Below, in pieces: positions 1-9,179 of a stretch of DNA of 64,000 bases (its first letter is position 1; every line of letters starts with the position of its first letter). Source of the stretch: Alteromonadaceae bacterium (GTDB taxonomy: Bacteria > Pseudomonadota > Gammaproteobacteria > Enterobacterales > Alteromonadaceae); contig JABXHM010000014.1 of the NCBI GenBank assembly GCA_013373625.1, positions 1 to 64,000 on the forward strand. The letters run 5' to 3'. The notes under the pieces were generated by a model. The model searched no databases and was not told the origin of the DNA. It was given only the letters and a program-made list of their open reading frames with translations. The position numbers were made by a program, and so were the translations under genes.

Positions 1-114
1 AAGTTCGAAGTTGAACTGATTGCGCCTATCGCGATGGACGAAGGTCTGCGCTTCGCAATCCGTGAAGGTGGTCGTACAGTAGGTGCTGGTGTTGTAGCGA
101 AAATCATCGAATAA
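1..114 (+). CDS. tuf: Elongation factor Tu, C-terminal end (partial)
   Basis: The first 37 codons end at the TAA at 112-114 and read as the last part of domain 3 of EF-Tu, including the residues [15 protein letters not shown] typical of its C-terminus. EF-Tu is the GTPase that delivers aminoacyl-tRNA to the ribosome. The gene begins upstream of the window. A strong intrinsic terminator follows 24 bases after the stop, so this is the end of its operon. Confidence 0.97.
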   Translation, partial: KFEVELIAPIAMDEGLRFAIREGGRTVGAGVVAKIIE

Positions 115-137
115 TGATGAGTCGTTAACACTGCATC

Positions 138-167
138 AAAAAAAGGTCGCGCAAGCGGCCTTTTTTG
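138..167 (+). terminator. Intrinsic terminator of tuf
   Basis: A GGTCGC / GCGGCC stem (one G-T pair) with a GCAA tetraloop is preceded by a run of A and followed by six T. It directly follows the tuf stop codon. Confidence 0.9.
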
Positions 168-628
168 TGCCTGCCGGAAAGGTCCGCTTTCCCAGCCAAA
201 GTTCTGCGTTATGACAATGTTGAATTCGTTGGGACACGGCGGATATTTCAGGTACTGATCATCCAACTGGTACAAGGTACTATTTTATATATTCTTCTTT
301 TGCTACAAACTATTCTTGCCCTTTCTGTCACTATACCGTGCCCCTTTCATGATAAGTAATAATGCACATGATTAAGCAAGTCTTCACTCATACTTTTCAA
401 AACTTCGGTATATATGTCATTTATATCAATGCTTACCAGTTTTTATTCAAAGATGAATACGCGTTCACAATAGACAGTACGATAATCCCTTTTTTGTTTA
501 TATTGTCGTTGATTAACTTACGCCTTCGGGCTGAAGAATCTGCGGTGAAGGGCCTTAAATAACGTTTGTAATGCTAGATTCATACATTTGCCGTAGCGTC
601 AGGCTTTATTTAGCCAAGGGAATACGCT
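168..628. other. Intergenic region between tuf terminator and the sensor gene
   Basis: Two short open frames occur here (165-359 and 362-562) but neither has a ribosome binding site or recognisable composition. No RNA gene was recognised. The promoter of the downstream sensor gene is presumably in its last 100 bases. Confidence 0.5.
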
Positions 629-1699
629 ATGAAATGGGATTCCATTAAGACCCGCTTGTTAATAATGACAACTCTGTGTGTTATGGGCATGGGATTAATG
701 ACGGTCAATCAACATTATTACGGTAAAAAGTTAAGCGCTCTCAATGATCACAACGTCGCATTGCATCAGTTACAACGGGATTTACTGCAGCTAAGGCGCC
801 ATGAAAAAGACTTTTTGTTACGTCGGGATGTGCACTACTTAACTTTGTTTGCTGAGCAAAAGATAAAATTTGTTGCGGCCATTGAAAAACTCAACGGCGT
901 TATCCAACAATATAACTTACCGGAGCATCTGATTACTGACATTGCGGTCAACAGTGAACAATATTCTCAGGGCTTTAGCCAGTTAGTGACGCTACTCACT
1001 GAGGCCGGTTTGTCATCCCGGCAAGGCACTCGCGGTGATCTGTATTCTTTATCCGGTCAACTAAGTAAAGTAACAACGAATGCTGCCTTTGATATAGCCA
1101 GAAAGCTTGATCGTTTGAAGTACCTGGCCCTTGACTATCAACTTACACTGGATAGCAAATACCCTGAACAAATGTCGCAGCTTATTGACGAACTCATCAC
1201 TACGAATGGGTTGTCAACAGAAACAGCCTTGCTACTGGCGCGTTTTAAGCGGAGCGTGTACCGGTATGCCAATATCAAAAAGCGTATAGGACTAAACGAA
1301 TCTTCCGGACTTCGCGGAGAGTTTCGCGAAAAAGCGCATCAGGTAGAGGCTGATTTGACGTCGCTGGATAACGCTCTGCAGCCAATCCTGCTGGCGCACC
1401 GGGAAAAGGCTACACGGAACAGTACTGCCATTGCAGTGCTAACGTCAATCGCGTTAATTCTATTATTGATCAAAAGTTTTGTGACCTTTCACCGGACTTT
1501 TGCTAACTTTGTGTTGTTTTTTTATCGTTGTAAACGACAATACCAACGCATCGATCCCCGCTCACTGGGATTTTCTGAATTTCGTTCATTAGCGACTTTG
1601 GCTAATGAGATGGTTGAGTCGCGCCGCGAAATTGAGCGGCGACTGGCGAATCTGGAGTCAGATTCTGGCCATGCAAAAGGGGCTCCCACCACAGACTAA
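629..1699 (+). CDS. Orphan HBM-like membrane sensor lacking an output domain
   Basis: A 356-residue inner-membrane protein. One membrane helix lies at about residues 8-25, a long helical periplasmic region at about 27-262, a second helix at about 267-285, and a short cytoplasmic tail follows. Near residue 50 it has LRRHEKDFLLR, the signature at the start of helical bimodular (HBM) and related four-helix ligand-binding domains of chemoreceptors and sensor kinases. The 70-residue tail holds only a short charged helix: there is no methyl-accepting, kinase or GGDEF domain. It could be a truncated receptor or a partner of another signalling protein. RBS AAGGGA lies 8 bases before the ATG. The next gene follows after 12 bases, so co-transcription with tas is likely. 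Confidence 0.7.
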   Translation: MKWDSIKTRLLIMTTLCVMGMGLMTVNQHYYGKKLSALNDHNVALHQLQRDLLQLRRHEKDFLLRRDVHYLTLFAEQKIKFVAAIEKLNGVIQQYNLPEHLITDIAVNSEQYSQGFSQLVTLLTEAGLSSRQGTRGDLYSLSGQLSKVTTNAAFDIARKLDRLKYLALDYQLTLDSKYPEQMSQLIDELITTNGLSTETALLLARFKRSVYRYANIKKRIGLNESSGLRGEFREKAHQVEADLTSLDNALQPILLAHREKATRNSTAIAVLTSIALILLLIKSFVTFHRTFANFVLFFYRCKRQYQRIDPRSLGFSEFRSLATLANEMVESRREIERRLANLESDSGHAKGAPTTD

Positions 1700-1711
1700 G
1701 AGAGAAGTTAT

Positions 1712-2764
1712 ATGCAATACAATAAGCTCGGAAGCAGTGATTTAAAGGTGTCCGACATATGCCTTGGCACTATGACGTTTGGCATTCAAAACACGCAGCA
1801 GGAAGCCAACGAGCAACTTGATTATGCTATCGATAGCGGTATTAATTTCGTCGATACCGCAGAGATGTACCCCATTCCACCCAATGAATCCACTTATGGG
1901 GATACTGAGCGCTTTATTGGTAACTGGCTGGCAGCTAATCCGGACAAGCGTGATAAATTTGTCCTGATGACGAAGATCGCAGGCAGCGGTCTTAAGTATA
2001 TTCGTGAAGGCCGCGAAATTAGCAGCGAGTCAATTGCCTTGGCGCTCGATGAGTCTCTAAGGCGCCTGCAAACCAACTACGTGGATGTCTATCAGTTACA
2101 TTGGCCTAACCGTACATCCCCACACTTTGCTAAGCACTGGCCATGGCGAACGAATCCATCAAAAACTGACGTGGCGAAAGAGCGCCAGGGTATGCGTGAT
2201 ATCGTAAAGGGCATTGGTAAAGCGATTGATGCGGGTAAAATTCGCCATTGGGGTCTATCTGACGATACCCCCTGGGGCATTCATACGTTTTTATCACTGT
2301 GTAACGAGTTGGGTGTACCCAAGCCTGTTTCAATTCAGAACGAATTTAGCTTGTTACATCTTAAAGACTGGCCCTATCTGATTGAAAGTTGTGTTTTCGA
2401 GGATATAGCCTATTTACCATGGTCGCCGCTAGCGACAGGGCTACTGACCGGCAAATATGCCAATAACGCCAGACCAGAGGGCAGTCGCTGGACCTTCGTG
2501 CAGCGCCAGGGGTTGTTCAGAGATACGGCAGAAGCCCATGAAGCGACGACGCGCTATGTGGAAATTGCCAAACAGGCTAATATTACCCCTGCCCAATTAG
2601 CGCTGGCATGGGTGAAGCAGGTTCCTGGCGTGACCTCGACTATTATTGGTGGTACCAGCGTTGATCAATTAAAAGAGAATGTTGCTGCGTTTGATATCGG
2701 CTTAAGCGATGACGCTAAAATGCAGATTAACCAGGTTATTAAACGCTATCCTGCACCCTTTTAG
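1712..2764 (+). CDS. tas: NADP(H)-dependent aldo-keto reductase Tas
   Basis: A 350-residue cytosolic aldo/keto reductase, close to the 346 residues of E. coli Tas. The N-terminus MQYNKLGSSDLKVSDICLGT and the following TMTFG are typical. Further family features are DTAEMYP (catalytic Asp and Tyr), the MTKIAG segment (catalytic Lys) and YQLHWPNR (catalytic His). The C-terminal IIGGTSVDQLKENV region corresponds to the NADPH-binding part. The physiological substrate of Tas proteins is not well defined. RBS AGAGAAG precedes the ATG. Confidence 0.9.
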   Translation: MQYNKLGSSDLKVSDICLGTMTFGIQNTQQEANEQLDYAIDSGINFVDTAEMYPIPPNESTYGDTERFIGNWLAANPDKRDKFVLMTKIAGSGLKYIREGREISSESIALALDESLRRLQTNYVDVYQLHWPNRTSPHFAKHWPWRTNPSKTDVAKERQGMRDIVKGIGKAIDAGKIRHWGLSDDTPWGIHTFLSLCNELGVPKPVSIQNEFSLLHLKDWPYLIESCVFEDIAYLPWSPLATGLLTGKYANNARPEGSRWTFVQRQGLFRDTAEAHEATTRYVEIAKQANITPAQLALAWVKQVPGVTSTIIGGTSVDQLKENVAAFDIGLSDDAKMQINQVIKRYPAPF

Positions 2765-2833
2765 TGTACTCATTTCATTAGTCTGATAGTGGTTTATATC
2801 TTTATGAAATCACTGGGGTAAAACGCAAGAATA

Positions 2834-2853
2834 GGGTGATACTGTTATCACCC
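2834..2853. terminator. Stem-loop after tas
   Basis: A perfect 8-bp hairpin (GGGTGATA, loop CTGT, TATCACCC) lies 70 bases after the tas stop. It has no T tract directly behind it, so termination is possible but not certain. Confidence 0.45.
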
Positions 2854-2867
2854 GTGAGACGCTCATA

Positions 2868-2892
2868 AAAAAAGGCCACAAAATTTGTGGCC
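2868..2892 (-). terminator. Intrinsic terminator, minus strand
   Basis: GGCCACAAA/TTTGTGGCC forms a 9-bp palindromic stem flanked on the left by seven A, which is a T tract when read on the minus strand. It therefore fits a terminator for minus-strand transcription, although no convincing minus-strand gene lies upstream of it. Read on the plus strand it lacks a T run. Confidence 0.55.
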
Positions 2893-3497
2893 TAAATTAG
2901 GAACAGTCCAATACAGTTAGCAGCACTCAAAAAGCTGCTTCACTCAGTATAGTTGCAGATTACTGTGTTTGCCGAGTAACTCTGTTAGTTTCTGGCTTTA
3001 CCAGTAATCAGCTTAAGTAAACTGATGGCGCGGGTCAGTTTTCTGCCGCCGCAGTATATGCCCAACTTTCGTCCCTTCAATAAGTGCCCTGTGTCTCTTA
3101 AGTGGTAGTTTAGTATGTCGTTAAATGCGCCATTTGCTGTGTAAGTTATGAGCGAACAGCGGACAATAAAGATCCAATAACACAGCAGTAAAATGTGCTC
3201 AGCCAGTCTGCTATAGCGCGCAGGGTAGGGCTTGATTAGGTTTTGATTTGTATAAATACAAGTATCGTCCAACACAGGCTATAGTGGCTTAATCCTAAGA
3301 CTTTGGTCGCAAAAGCGTCGATTTATAGGGTAATTTCCCGAATTATGTCACACAATGAATTTGTATCTTTATTGTTAAAAATTTGTTGTGTGGTTGATGG
3401 GGGCGAGTTTTCACTAGCTTGTTCATTTCTTTCTCACACAGAAAAAATCAGTTCAAACTAACTTGAACCAAAAATAAGATGAATCGGGAGAAAACAC
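2893..3497. other. Intergenic region upstream of the porin
   Basis: A 96-codon open frame with a GTG start on the minus strand (2985-3275) has no ribosome binding site and no recognisable features. The region ends with the candidate CrbR box at 3299 and the porin leader. Confidence 0.5.
3299..3314 (+). promoter_or_regulatory. Candidate CrbR operator upstream of porin
   Basis: GACTTTGGTCGCAAAA matches the pattern GAC-N4-GTCGCA that also occurs upstream of acs (5070) and upstream of the DUF4212/symporter operon (24844). It lies 199 bases before the porin ATG. Assignment to CrbR is inferred from the shared context. Confidence 0.5.
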
Positions 3498-4685
3498 ATG
3501 TATAAACGAATAGCTGCGTCGTGTGCACTGGTCTTTGCTGTCAATCCAGTTAATGCTTATGAATTTAGTTTTCATGGAATGATAAAAGCCGAAGCTCTGG
3601 CCTCTACTCAAGGTGTTGCCAGTTTTGGCGGTGTTTATAGCCAGGTTGCACCCACCCATGCGCTAAGAACAGATGTTTATGGCGGGGGCCCTGCTACAGA
3701 GCAACAACAGAATTACCTAGATTCACAGTCGACGTCCTTTCAGATTTCGCAATCGCGATTTTCACTCAACATGAGCCACCAAAAAATTCGTGGTGTGCTT
3801 GAGCTGGACTTTATTGATGGCGAAGACGGCTTTACTAACCAAACCGCACTTCAGGCTCAGGAGCCAAGACTTCGCTTAGCGACACTTTATTATGATTACA
3901 GTGACAATCTAACCATTTTTGGTGGACAAAAGTGGTCAACGGCGTCGGGTATAAAATCCAGTGGTAGTTACAACTGGGTGGGTAACGGTTATCGGGCTGG
4001 TAATACCGGATTTCTGGCAATGGAAGTGGGCGCTACATATAAAGCAGACAATCTGACATTGACCGGGGCGTTGACTGGAAAAGGTCGCAATAACAGCGCT
4101 GGTGGTGTGAATGCCAACGAACTTGGCAGTATGCCCGGTATTGCAGTTGATGCGAACTACAGTTTCTCTGGGCATAAAGTGGGTTTTGCGGCACATTTTG
4201 CTGAAATCAATTACGAAGATGAGCCGGGCTTTACCGGCGGCAGTAATCAGGACGCGAACTTATTTAAAGTATATACCACACTGAATTTTGGCGCGGTCAG
4301 TTTGAATGCCGAGTATTATACCGGTGAAGCACTTAACAACCAGAATGCGCTGGGTATTGCACCGGCAGCAGGCCTTAATGGTGCCGGTGAAGTAAACGAA
4401 AGTTTTGGTGAAAGCGGTTATTTTGCATTTGCCAGCTGGACCCCTTCAGCCGGGCATAATGTAAAAGTGGGTTATGGCAGTGCGTCAGTAGACTCAGGCG
4501 ACCGGGATCGACTGGGGTTAACTGCACTACATGAAAATACCACAGCTTATATTAACTATGGCTATCAGGCGGCTGAGGGGCTAACAACATTCGTGCAGCT
4601 GACCCATTTTGATACAGAGTATGGCGCCGACTTCGATAGTTTCACAACGGTTGTCGGTCGTGCCGGGGTCGTCTTTAAATTCTAA
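3498..4685 (+). CDS. Outer-membrane porin (DcaP-like)
   Basis: A 395-residue exported protein with a signal peptide of about 20 residues ending in VNA. The mature part consists of alternating amphipathic strands (for example LRLATLYYDYSDNLTIFGGQ) and ends in VVFKF, the terminal-Phe signal for the outer-membrane assembly machinery. Length and pattern resemble DcaP-type trimeric porins; substrate unknown. RBS GGGAG lies before the ATG. It shares a putative operator with acs 1.7 kb downstream, so a role in passage of acetate or another small carboxylate is plausible but inferred. It is transcribed alone and followed by a long hairpin. Confidence 0.8.
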   Translation: MYKRIAASCALVFAVNPVNAYEFSFHGMIKAEALASTQGVASFGGVYSQVAPTHALRTDVYGGGPATEQQQNYLDSQSTSFQISQSRFSLNMSHQKIRGVLELDFIDGEDGFTNQTALQAQEPRLRLATLYYDYSDNLTIFGGQKWSTASGIKSSGSYNWVGNGYRAGNTGFLAMEVGATYKADNLTLTGALTGKGRNNSAGGVNANELGSMPGIAVDANYSFSGHKVGFAAHFAEINYEDEPGFTGGSNQDANLFKVYTTLNFGAVSLNAEYYTGEALNNQNALGIAPAAGLNGAGEVNESFGESGYFAFASWTPSAGHNVKVGYGSASVDSGDRDRLGLTALHENTTAYINYGYQAAEGLTTFVQLTHFDTEYGADFDSFTTVVGRAGVVFKF

Positions 4686-4777
4686 ATTGAGTAACTGTAA
4701 CGGCCACTTCAGCTAAACCAGTTTCAATACCGGTGGCTCGGTAATGTTGCTGGTTATTTGCAGCGACTACGGGTAAA

Positions 4778-4818
4778 AATGCCGACTATTGCAGGTAAGC
4801 TCTGCAGTAGTCGGCATT
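4778..4818. terminator. Long stem-loop downstream of the porin
   Basis: AATGCCGACTATTGCAG pairs with CTGCAGTAGTCGGCATT, a 17-bp stem with one wobble pair and a 7-base loop. The plus-strand 3' side is not T rich. It probably protects or ends the porin transcript; a repeat-type element is an alternative. Confidence 0.5.
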
Positions 4819-5069
4819 ACGTATTTACCAAAGCTAAATACTAAATTCAGCCGAATGCGACGATTTTACGTTATCATTTGTTTCCTGTTTATTTATATAC
4901 GTCGAATGTGTTGGCCAGAGTGAATAGACACAAATCATTTTCGAATTTAGTTCTTTGTGGTGGGTAAGTGCTTACTTTGTAGAGGCCAGTCCTTAGTTCA
5001 TCGATAAGCAGTTGAGAAAATAGATAAAAGTTGTCACTGTGGGGCAATGGTTAATTTTAGGTTTGCTAA

Positions 5070-5095
5070 GACCAAAGTCGCATTTTGCTTTGGTC
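5070..5095 (+). promoter_or_regulatory. Candidate CrbR operator upstream of acs
   Basis: GACCAAAGTCGCATTTT matches GAC-N4-GTCGCA seen at 3299 and 24844. It also forms an inverted repeat of GACCAAAG (5070-5077) with CTTTGGTC (5088-5095). It lies 91 bases before the acs ATG. Confidence 0.55.
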
Positions 5096-5160
5096 AGGAA
5101 ACGTTACATTCAATGATTAAAGATATCGACGCTAATGATTAAAAATTGGAGGCACTATAG

Positions 5161-7107
5161 ATGACTGCCAGCAAGATATACCCGGTTCCAGAATCCGTTA
5201 AAGCTTCTACTCACCTGACGGAAGCGCAATACTTCGAGATGTATAAGCAGTCAGTAGAAGATCCTGAAGGGTTTTGGGGCAAACATGCCAGCACGCTGGA
5301 TTGGTACACAACGCCTACTAAAATCAAAAATACGACTTTTGAACCTGAGTCAGTGTCTATTAAGTGGTTCGAAGATGGTGAAATTAATGCAAGTTACAAT
5401 TGTATTGATCGCCACCTAGCAAAAAATGCGACCAAGACTGCTATGTTTTGGGAAGGTGACTCGCCTGACGACAGTGAAGAAATCAGTTTTCAACAGTTAC
5501 ACTATGAAGTTTGCAAACTGGCCAATGGTCTCAAAAAACTGGGTGTTCAGAAAGGTGACCGGGTAGCAATCTATATGCCTATGGTTCCCCAGGCTGCGTA
5601 TGCTATGTTGGCGTGCGCTCGCATTGGTGCAGTACATTCGGTTATTTTTGGCGGTTTCTCGCCCAATGCCATTGCTGATCGCATTAACGATAGTGCGGCC
5701 AAAGTGGTAATTACCAGCGATGAAGGACGTCGTGCCGGGCGCAGTTTGCCGCTTAAGGCGAATGTTGATCGTGCCTTAGCTAACGATGCGTGTCCCTCCA
5801 TTACCAATGTGGTTGTCCATAAACTGACTGGCGGCGATGTTGCCTTTAATGACAGCGTCGATGTATGGTGGGATGATCTGGTTGAAGACTGCTCCTCACA
5901 GTGTGAACCAGAGGTCATGAATGCAGAAGATCCGCTATTTATTTTATACACGTCTGGTTCAACCGGCACCCCTAAAGGGGTCGTTCATACGACAGGTGGT
6001 TACCTGCTCTACACAGCGATGACCTTTAAATATGCTTTTGACTATCAGGATGATGATATCTATTGGTGTACTGCCGATGTAGGCTGGATTACTGGCCACA
6101 GCTATATGGTATATGGCCCAATGATTAGTGGTGCCACCCAGGTGTTCTTCGAAGGCGTTCCTACTTATCCGGACGTCCGCCGTATAGCTCAGGTAGTTGA
6201 GAAGTACAAGGTAAACTCGCTTTACACCGCGCCCACGGCTATTCGCGCTCTGATGGCTCATGGCGATGCGCCGGTAGAAGGCTGTGACTTGTCTTCATTG
6301 CGTTTACTCGGTTCAGTTGGAGAGCCGATTAATCCGGAAGCCTGGGAATGGTATTATCGTGTCATTGGTGAAAGCCGTTGCCCGATTATGGATACCTGGT
6401 GGCAAACCGAGACCGGCGGTATGATGATCACGCCGTTACCTGGCGCAACGCCGCTTAAACCAGGCTCCGCGTCACGCCCCATGTTTGGAATTCAGCCTGC
6501 ATTATTTGATGCAGAGGGTAACGATTTGCAAGGCGCGGCAGAGGGTAACCTGGTCATTAAGGACAGCTGGCCGAGCCAGGCTCGCACCGTTTATGGCGAT
6601 CATGAACGTTTTATCAGCACCTATTTTAGTGCGTATAAGGGTGTCTATTTTACTGGCGATGGTGCCCGTCGCGACGAGGACGGTTATTACTGGATCACGG
6701 GTCGTGTCGATGACGTACTTAACGTCTCCGGCCACCGTTTAGGTACCGCTGAAATTGAAAGTGCACTAGTGGCACACCCTAAAGTCGCAGAGGCTGCCGT
6801 GGTTGGCTATCCCCACGATATAAAAGGTCAGGGTATCTATGTCTATATTACGCCGAACGAGGGCATTGTGCCGGATGAAGCACTCACCAAAGAGATCCGC
6901 GCCTGGGTACGTACTGAGTTAAGTCCGATTGCAACACCCGATATGATCCAATGGTCAGGTGGTTTACCTAAAACCCGTTCAGGCAAAATAATGCGCCGGA
7001 TATTGCGTAAAATTGCGGCCAATGAGCACGATCAATTGGGCGATACGTCAACGTTGGCGGATCCTTCGGTTGTTGATACACTCATAGAGGAGCGTCTGAA
7101 TAAGTAA
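5161..7107 (+). CDS. acs: Acetyl-CoA synthetase
   Basis: A 648-residue AMP-forming acetate:CoA ligase of usual length. It activates acetate with ATP to acetyl-AMP and then forms acetyl-CoA in the cytosol. Visible features are the P-loop-like [18 protein letters not shown] near residue 265, the WWQTETGG motif near 415, the [20 protein letters not shown] hinge region near 500, and the C-terminal [15 protein letters not shown] whose Lys is the conserved regulatory acetylation site. RBS GGAGG precedes the ATG. crbR follows after 11 bases, so acs and its regulator form an operon. A candidate CrbR box lies 91 bases upstream. Confidence 0.97.
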   Translation: MTASKIYPVPESVKASTHLTEAQYFEMYKQSVEDPEGFWGKHASTLDWYTTPTKIKNTTFEPESVSIKWFEDGEINASYNCIDRHLAKNATKTAMFWEGDSPDDSEEISFQQLHYEVCKLANGLKKLGVQKGDRVAIYMPMVPQAAYAMLACARIGAVHSVIFGGFSPNAIADRINDSAAKVVITSDEGRRAGRSLPLKANVDRALANDACPSITNVVVHKLTGGDVAFNDSVDVWWDDLVEDCSSQCEPEVMNAEDPLFILYTSGSTGTPKGVVHTTGGYLLYTAMTFKYAFDYQDDDIYWCTADVGWITGHSYMVYGPMISGATQVFFEGVPTYPDVRRIAQVVEKYKVNSLYTAPTAIRALMAHGDAPVEGCDLSSLRLLGSVGEPINPEAWEWYYRVIGESRCPIMDTWWQTETGGMMITPLPGATPLKPGSASRPMFGIQPALFDAEGNDLQGAAEGNLVIKDSWPSQARTVYGDHERFISTYFSAYKGVYFTGDGARRDEDGYYWITGRVDDVLNVSGHRLGTAEIESALVAHPKVAEAAVVGYPHDIKGQGIYVYITPNEGIVPDEALTKEIRAWVRTELSPIATPDMIQWSGGLPKTRSGKIMRRILRKIAANEHDQLGDTSTLADPSVVDTLIEERLNK

Positions 7108-7118
7108 ACGGAGTGAAA

Positions 7119-7772
7119 ATGATAACGCTGCTGATTGCCGATGATCACCCTTTATACCGCGATGCGTTAAAAGGGGCGTTATCCATTTCGTTGCCCGACA
7201 TCAGGATACTGGAGGCGGGTGACCTTACCACGACTACCGACATCCTCGACAAGGAGGATGTCGATTTATTACTCCTTGACCTGCATATGCCAGGGAGTAA
7301 TGATCTCTTTGGATTACTTCATATACGCAAACTTTACCCTGATTTACCGGTAGCCGTGGTGTCAGGAACGGAAGACGCTAAGGTTATTTCTAAGATCGTT
7401 GCAGTTGGCGCATTAGGCTTTATTGCTAAAACAACCAGCGCTGATAACATCGCAAAAGCAGTACAGGTTATTCTTGATGGCGATATTTGGTTACCCGAAT
7501 CAATCAGTGAAAAACTGGAAGACATTGATGAAGAATTTTCTGCCTTAGCCGATCGTGTGGCCAGTCTGACCCCTTCGCAATACAAAGTACTATGCTACAT
7601 GCGGGATGGATTGTTAAACAAACAGATTGGCTACAATTTAGATATTGCCGAGGCCACTGTAAAAGCGCACGTCACTGCTATTTTTAAAAAGCTGGGTATC
7701 AATAATCGCACTCAGGCTGTCTTGATCGCTTCTCAACTGGAATTAGAGCCGCCTGCCGCGAACACTAAATAA
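7119..7772 (+). CDS. crbR: LuxR-type response regulator CrbR
   Basis: A 217-residue response regulator. The receiver domain spans about residues 1-120, with acidic pocket ADDHP, phospho-acceptor Asp in LLLLDLHMPG and Lys in IAKTTSADN. A LuxR/NarL helix-turn-helix lies at about 148-212 (LTPSQYKVL, LNKQIGYNLDIAEATVKAH). I use the ATG at 7119 because the GGAG at 7110-7113 is spaced 5 bases from it; a GTG at 7113 is in frame but overlaps that site. Position after acs, together with the SSS-type hybrid kinase at 21-25 kb, matches the CrbS/CrbR system that activates acs in Vibrio and relatives. Regulation of acs by this protein is inferred from that. Confidence 0.85.
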   Translation: MITLLIADDHPLYRDALKGALSISLPDIRILEAGDLTTTTDILDKEDVDLLLLDLHMPGSNDLFGLLHIRKLYPDLPVAVVSGTEDAKVISKIVAVGALGFIAKTTSADNIAKAVQVILDGDIWLPESISEKLEDIDEEFSALADRVASLTPSQYKVLCYMRDGLLNKQIGYNLDIAEATVKAHVTAIFKKLGINNRTQAVLIASQLELEPPAANTK

Positions 7773-7793
7773 ACGCACCAGCGAAGGGGGAAC

Positions 7794-8654
7794 TCAAGGA
7801 TTCGGTTTATAAAGGATCTGCGGATAATTGTTCACTGCTGCGGCACATTCACCAGTGTTATGTGCATTGTTGAGGTGGATAAGTTGTCTGCCAGCCAATA
7901 GTTGTCTGGCTTGTTTAAACCAGGACTGTTGCTGTAGCAACTCACTATAGCGGCCGTTGTTGATAATACGCTGAAACCCCTTTCGTAAACGCTCTGCCAG
8001 TGCGGTATTGGTTTTACTCACATAGAGTACGAACACCATCGGATAATGCAAGGCATGGTGCGGTGCTATTTTTACCGAATCAAAGCCTGAACTGACTATT
8101 TCATACTCAATTTCAGTGATCGAACGTGGATAAAAATCAGCCAGGCCGTGGTCAATTGCCCGGTAGGCAGCATACCGACCAGTTGGTAATACCGTGATGC
8201 CATTATTTTGCAGTATGCTGGCGTCGAGCCACTTACTGGCTTGAGCGGCAATCATTTTTTGCAATGGTTCAAGCGTGCTGAGGGTATCAAAACGGGCGTC
8301 GTGTTTGCGCACAATACTGAGACGATAGCCAAATAGCCCGGCCATAAGTGGCACTGCGATTGGAGTATACTGCTGGTTACGCTCATCACTACACACTGCC
8401 CAGACAACATCGGTAACGGCCAGGTTCAGGTTGCGTAAAAGACGCTCTTCGACCAATTCCAATTTAACCTTGATAACGCGAACACTGGGATAATCATCCT
8501 CAGTAATCGCCAGCGCTTCATTGAGTTGCTGCTGCAAATAATCATTGACCGGGTGCCCGGCGGTTAAAGAAGGAATCAATAGTTCCTGGCTGGATGCTCG
8601 GGTAACCCCGCAAATTAGTGCACAACCAAACAATGCGCAGAAAACAGCTTTCAC
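7794..8654 (-). CDS. Periplasmic solute-binding protein, family 3-like
   Basis: A 286-residue exported protein with a signal peptide (residues 1-20, cleavage near TRASS). It has the two-lobe pattern of amino-acid-type periplasmic binding proteins, including GRYAAYRAIDHGLADFYPRS for the lobe crossover and a C-terminal FQRIINNGRYSELLQQQSW that matches the end of SBP family 3. No transporter genes are adjacent, so it may be a sensor-type or orphan binding protein. It is convergent with crbR. Confidence 0.7.
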   Translation of the reverse strand: MKAVFCALFGCALICGVTRASSQELLIPSLTAGHPVNDYLQQQLNEALAITEDDYPSVRVIKVKLELVEERLLRNLNLAVTDVVWAVCSDERNQQYTPIAVPLMAGLFGYRLSIVRKHDARFDTLSTLEPLQKMIAAQASKWLDASILQNNGITVLPTGRYAAYRAIDHGLADFYPRSITEIEYEIVSSGFDSVKIAPHHALHYPMVFVLYVSKTNTALAERLRKGFQRIINNGRYSELLQQQSWFKQARQLLAGRQLIHLNNAHNTGECAAAVNNYPQILYKPNP

Positions 8655-8725
8655 TTATATACTTCAAGAAAAGGTTACGTGACCCTCATTATAGGTGAGT
8701 ATTGGTAATCTTGCCCAAATCGCTT

Positions 8726-9178
8726 TTATGGCTGTGTTTCCAGTGGTTTGGTGAGTATAAAGTCGTATTCCGGATCCACATAAAACCGGCCATTCATGGC
8801 TTGTCGGCCCATTAACATGAGGTAGGTCATTTCAGAGCGATCCGTCAGGGTCAGCTTAATACGCCATTTACGACTGCCCAGTTCGAGCAGCGTTTTAATA
8901 ACATAACGGCGTTCGCGGGTTGCCGTGGAGCTTTTAATTTTTTTCTGAGAAAAAACCTTATGCTCACAGCGAATCGTTTTTTTGACGTTATGTATGTCAG
9001 GGTGGATATCAAAAGCTATCCAGCGCTCGTCATTTTTGTCAAATTCCTGAATGTTGTCGACGTGCAAAGAAGACGTTGCTGCCCCGGTATCTATACGCAT
9101 TACCAGATTGTATATACCGAGTTCAGGTAGATTTCCGAGTTCTAATGCACCAATAAGTTGCTTTGATTTTCTGCTCAT
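8726..9178 (-). CDS. RimB-like aspartyl-type protease (Zn_protease/DUF785 family)
   Basis: A 150-residue retropepsin-fold protein. The DTGAATSSLHVDNI segment near residue 28 is the DTGA active-site motif, and LMGRQAMNGRF near 125 is the second conserved segment. Such proteins are annotated as ATP-dependent zinc proteases and occur with RimK; in Pseudomonas the equivalent is RimB. I place the start at 9178, where the ATG follows the stop of the upstream gene by one base; a longer frame to 9328 would overlap that gene. It is the last gene of the rimK operon and probably counteracts or trims RimK-made glutamate tails (inferred). Confidence 0.8.
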   Translation of the reverse strand: MSRKSKQLIGALELGNLPELGIYNLVMRIDTGAATSSLHVDNIQEFDKNDERWIAFDIHPDIHNVKKTIRCEHKVFSQKKIKSSTATRERRYVIKTLLELGSRKWRIKLTLTDRSEMTYLMLMGRQAMNGRFYVDPEYDFILTKPLETQP

Positions 9179-9179
9179 A

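Larger units (their letters stand above)
4686..5160. other. Porin-acs intergenic region
   Basis: It holds the stem-loop at 4778-4818, a GTAAG-TG-CTTAC inverted repeat at 4964-4975, and the candidate CrbR box at 5070. No gene is seen. The acs promoter must lie here. Confidence 0.6.

Noticed and set aside
165..562. Two short plus-strand frames after the tuf terminator
   Set aside because: No ribosome site; the first begins inside the terminator and the second is AT-rich without coding character.
2985..3275. 96-codon minus-strand frame with a GTG start near a minus-strand terminator
   Set aside because: No ribosome binding site and no recognisable protein pattern. The downstream hairpin with T tract kept it in consideration, but the evidence is too thin to call a gene.
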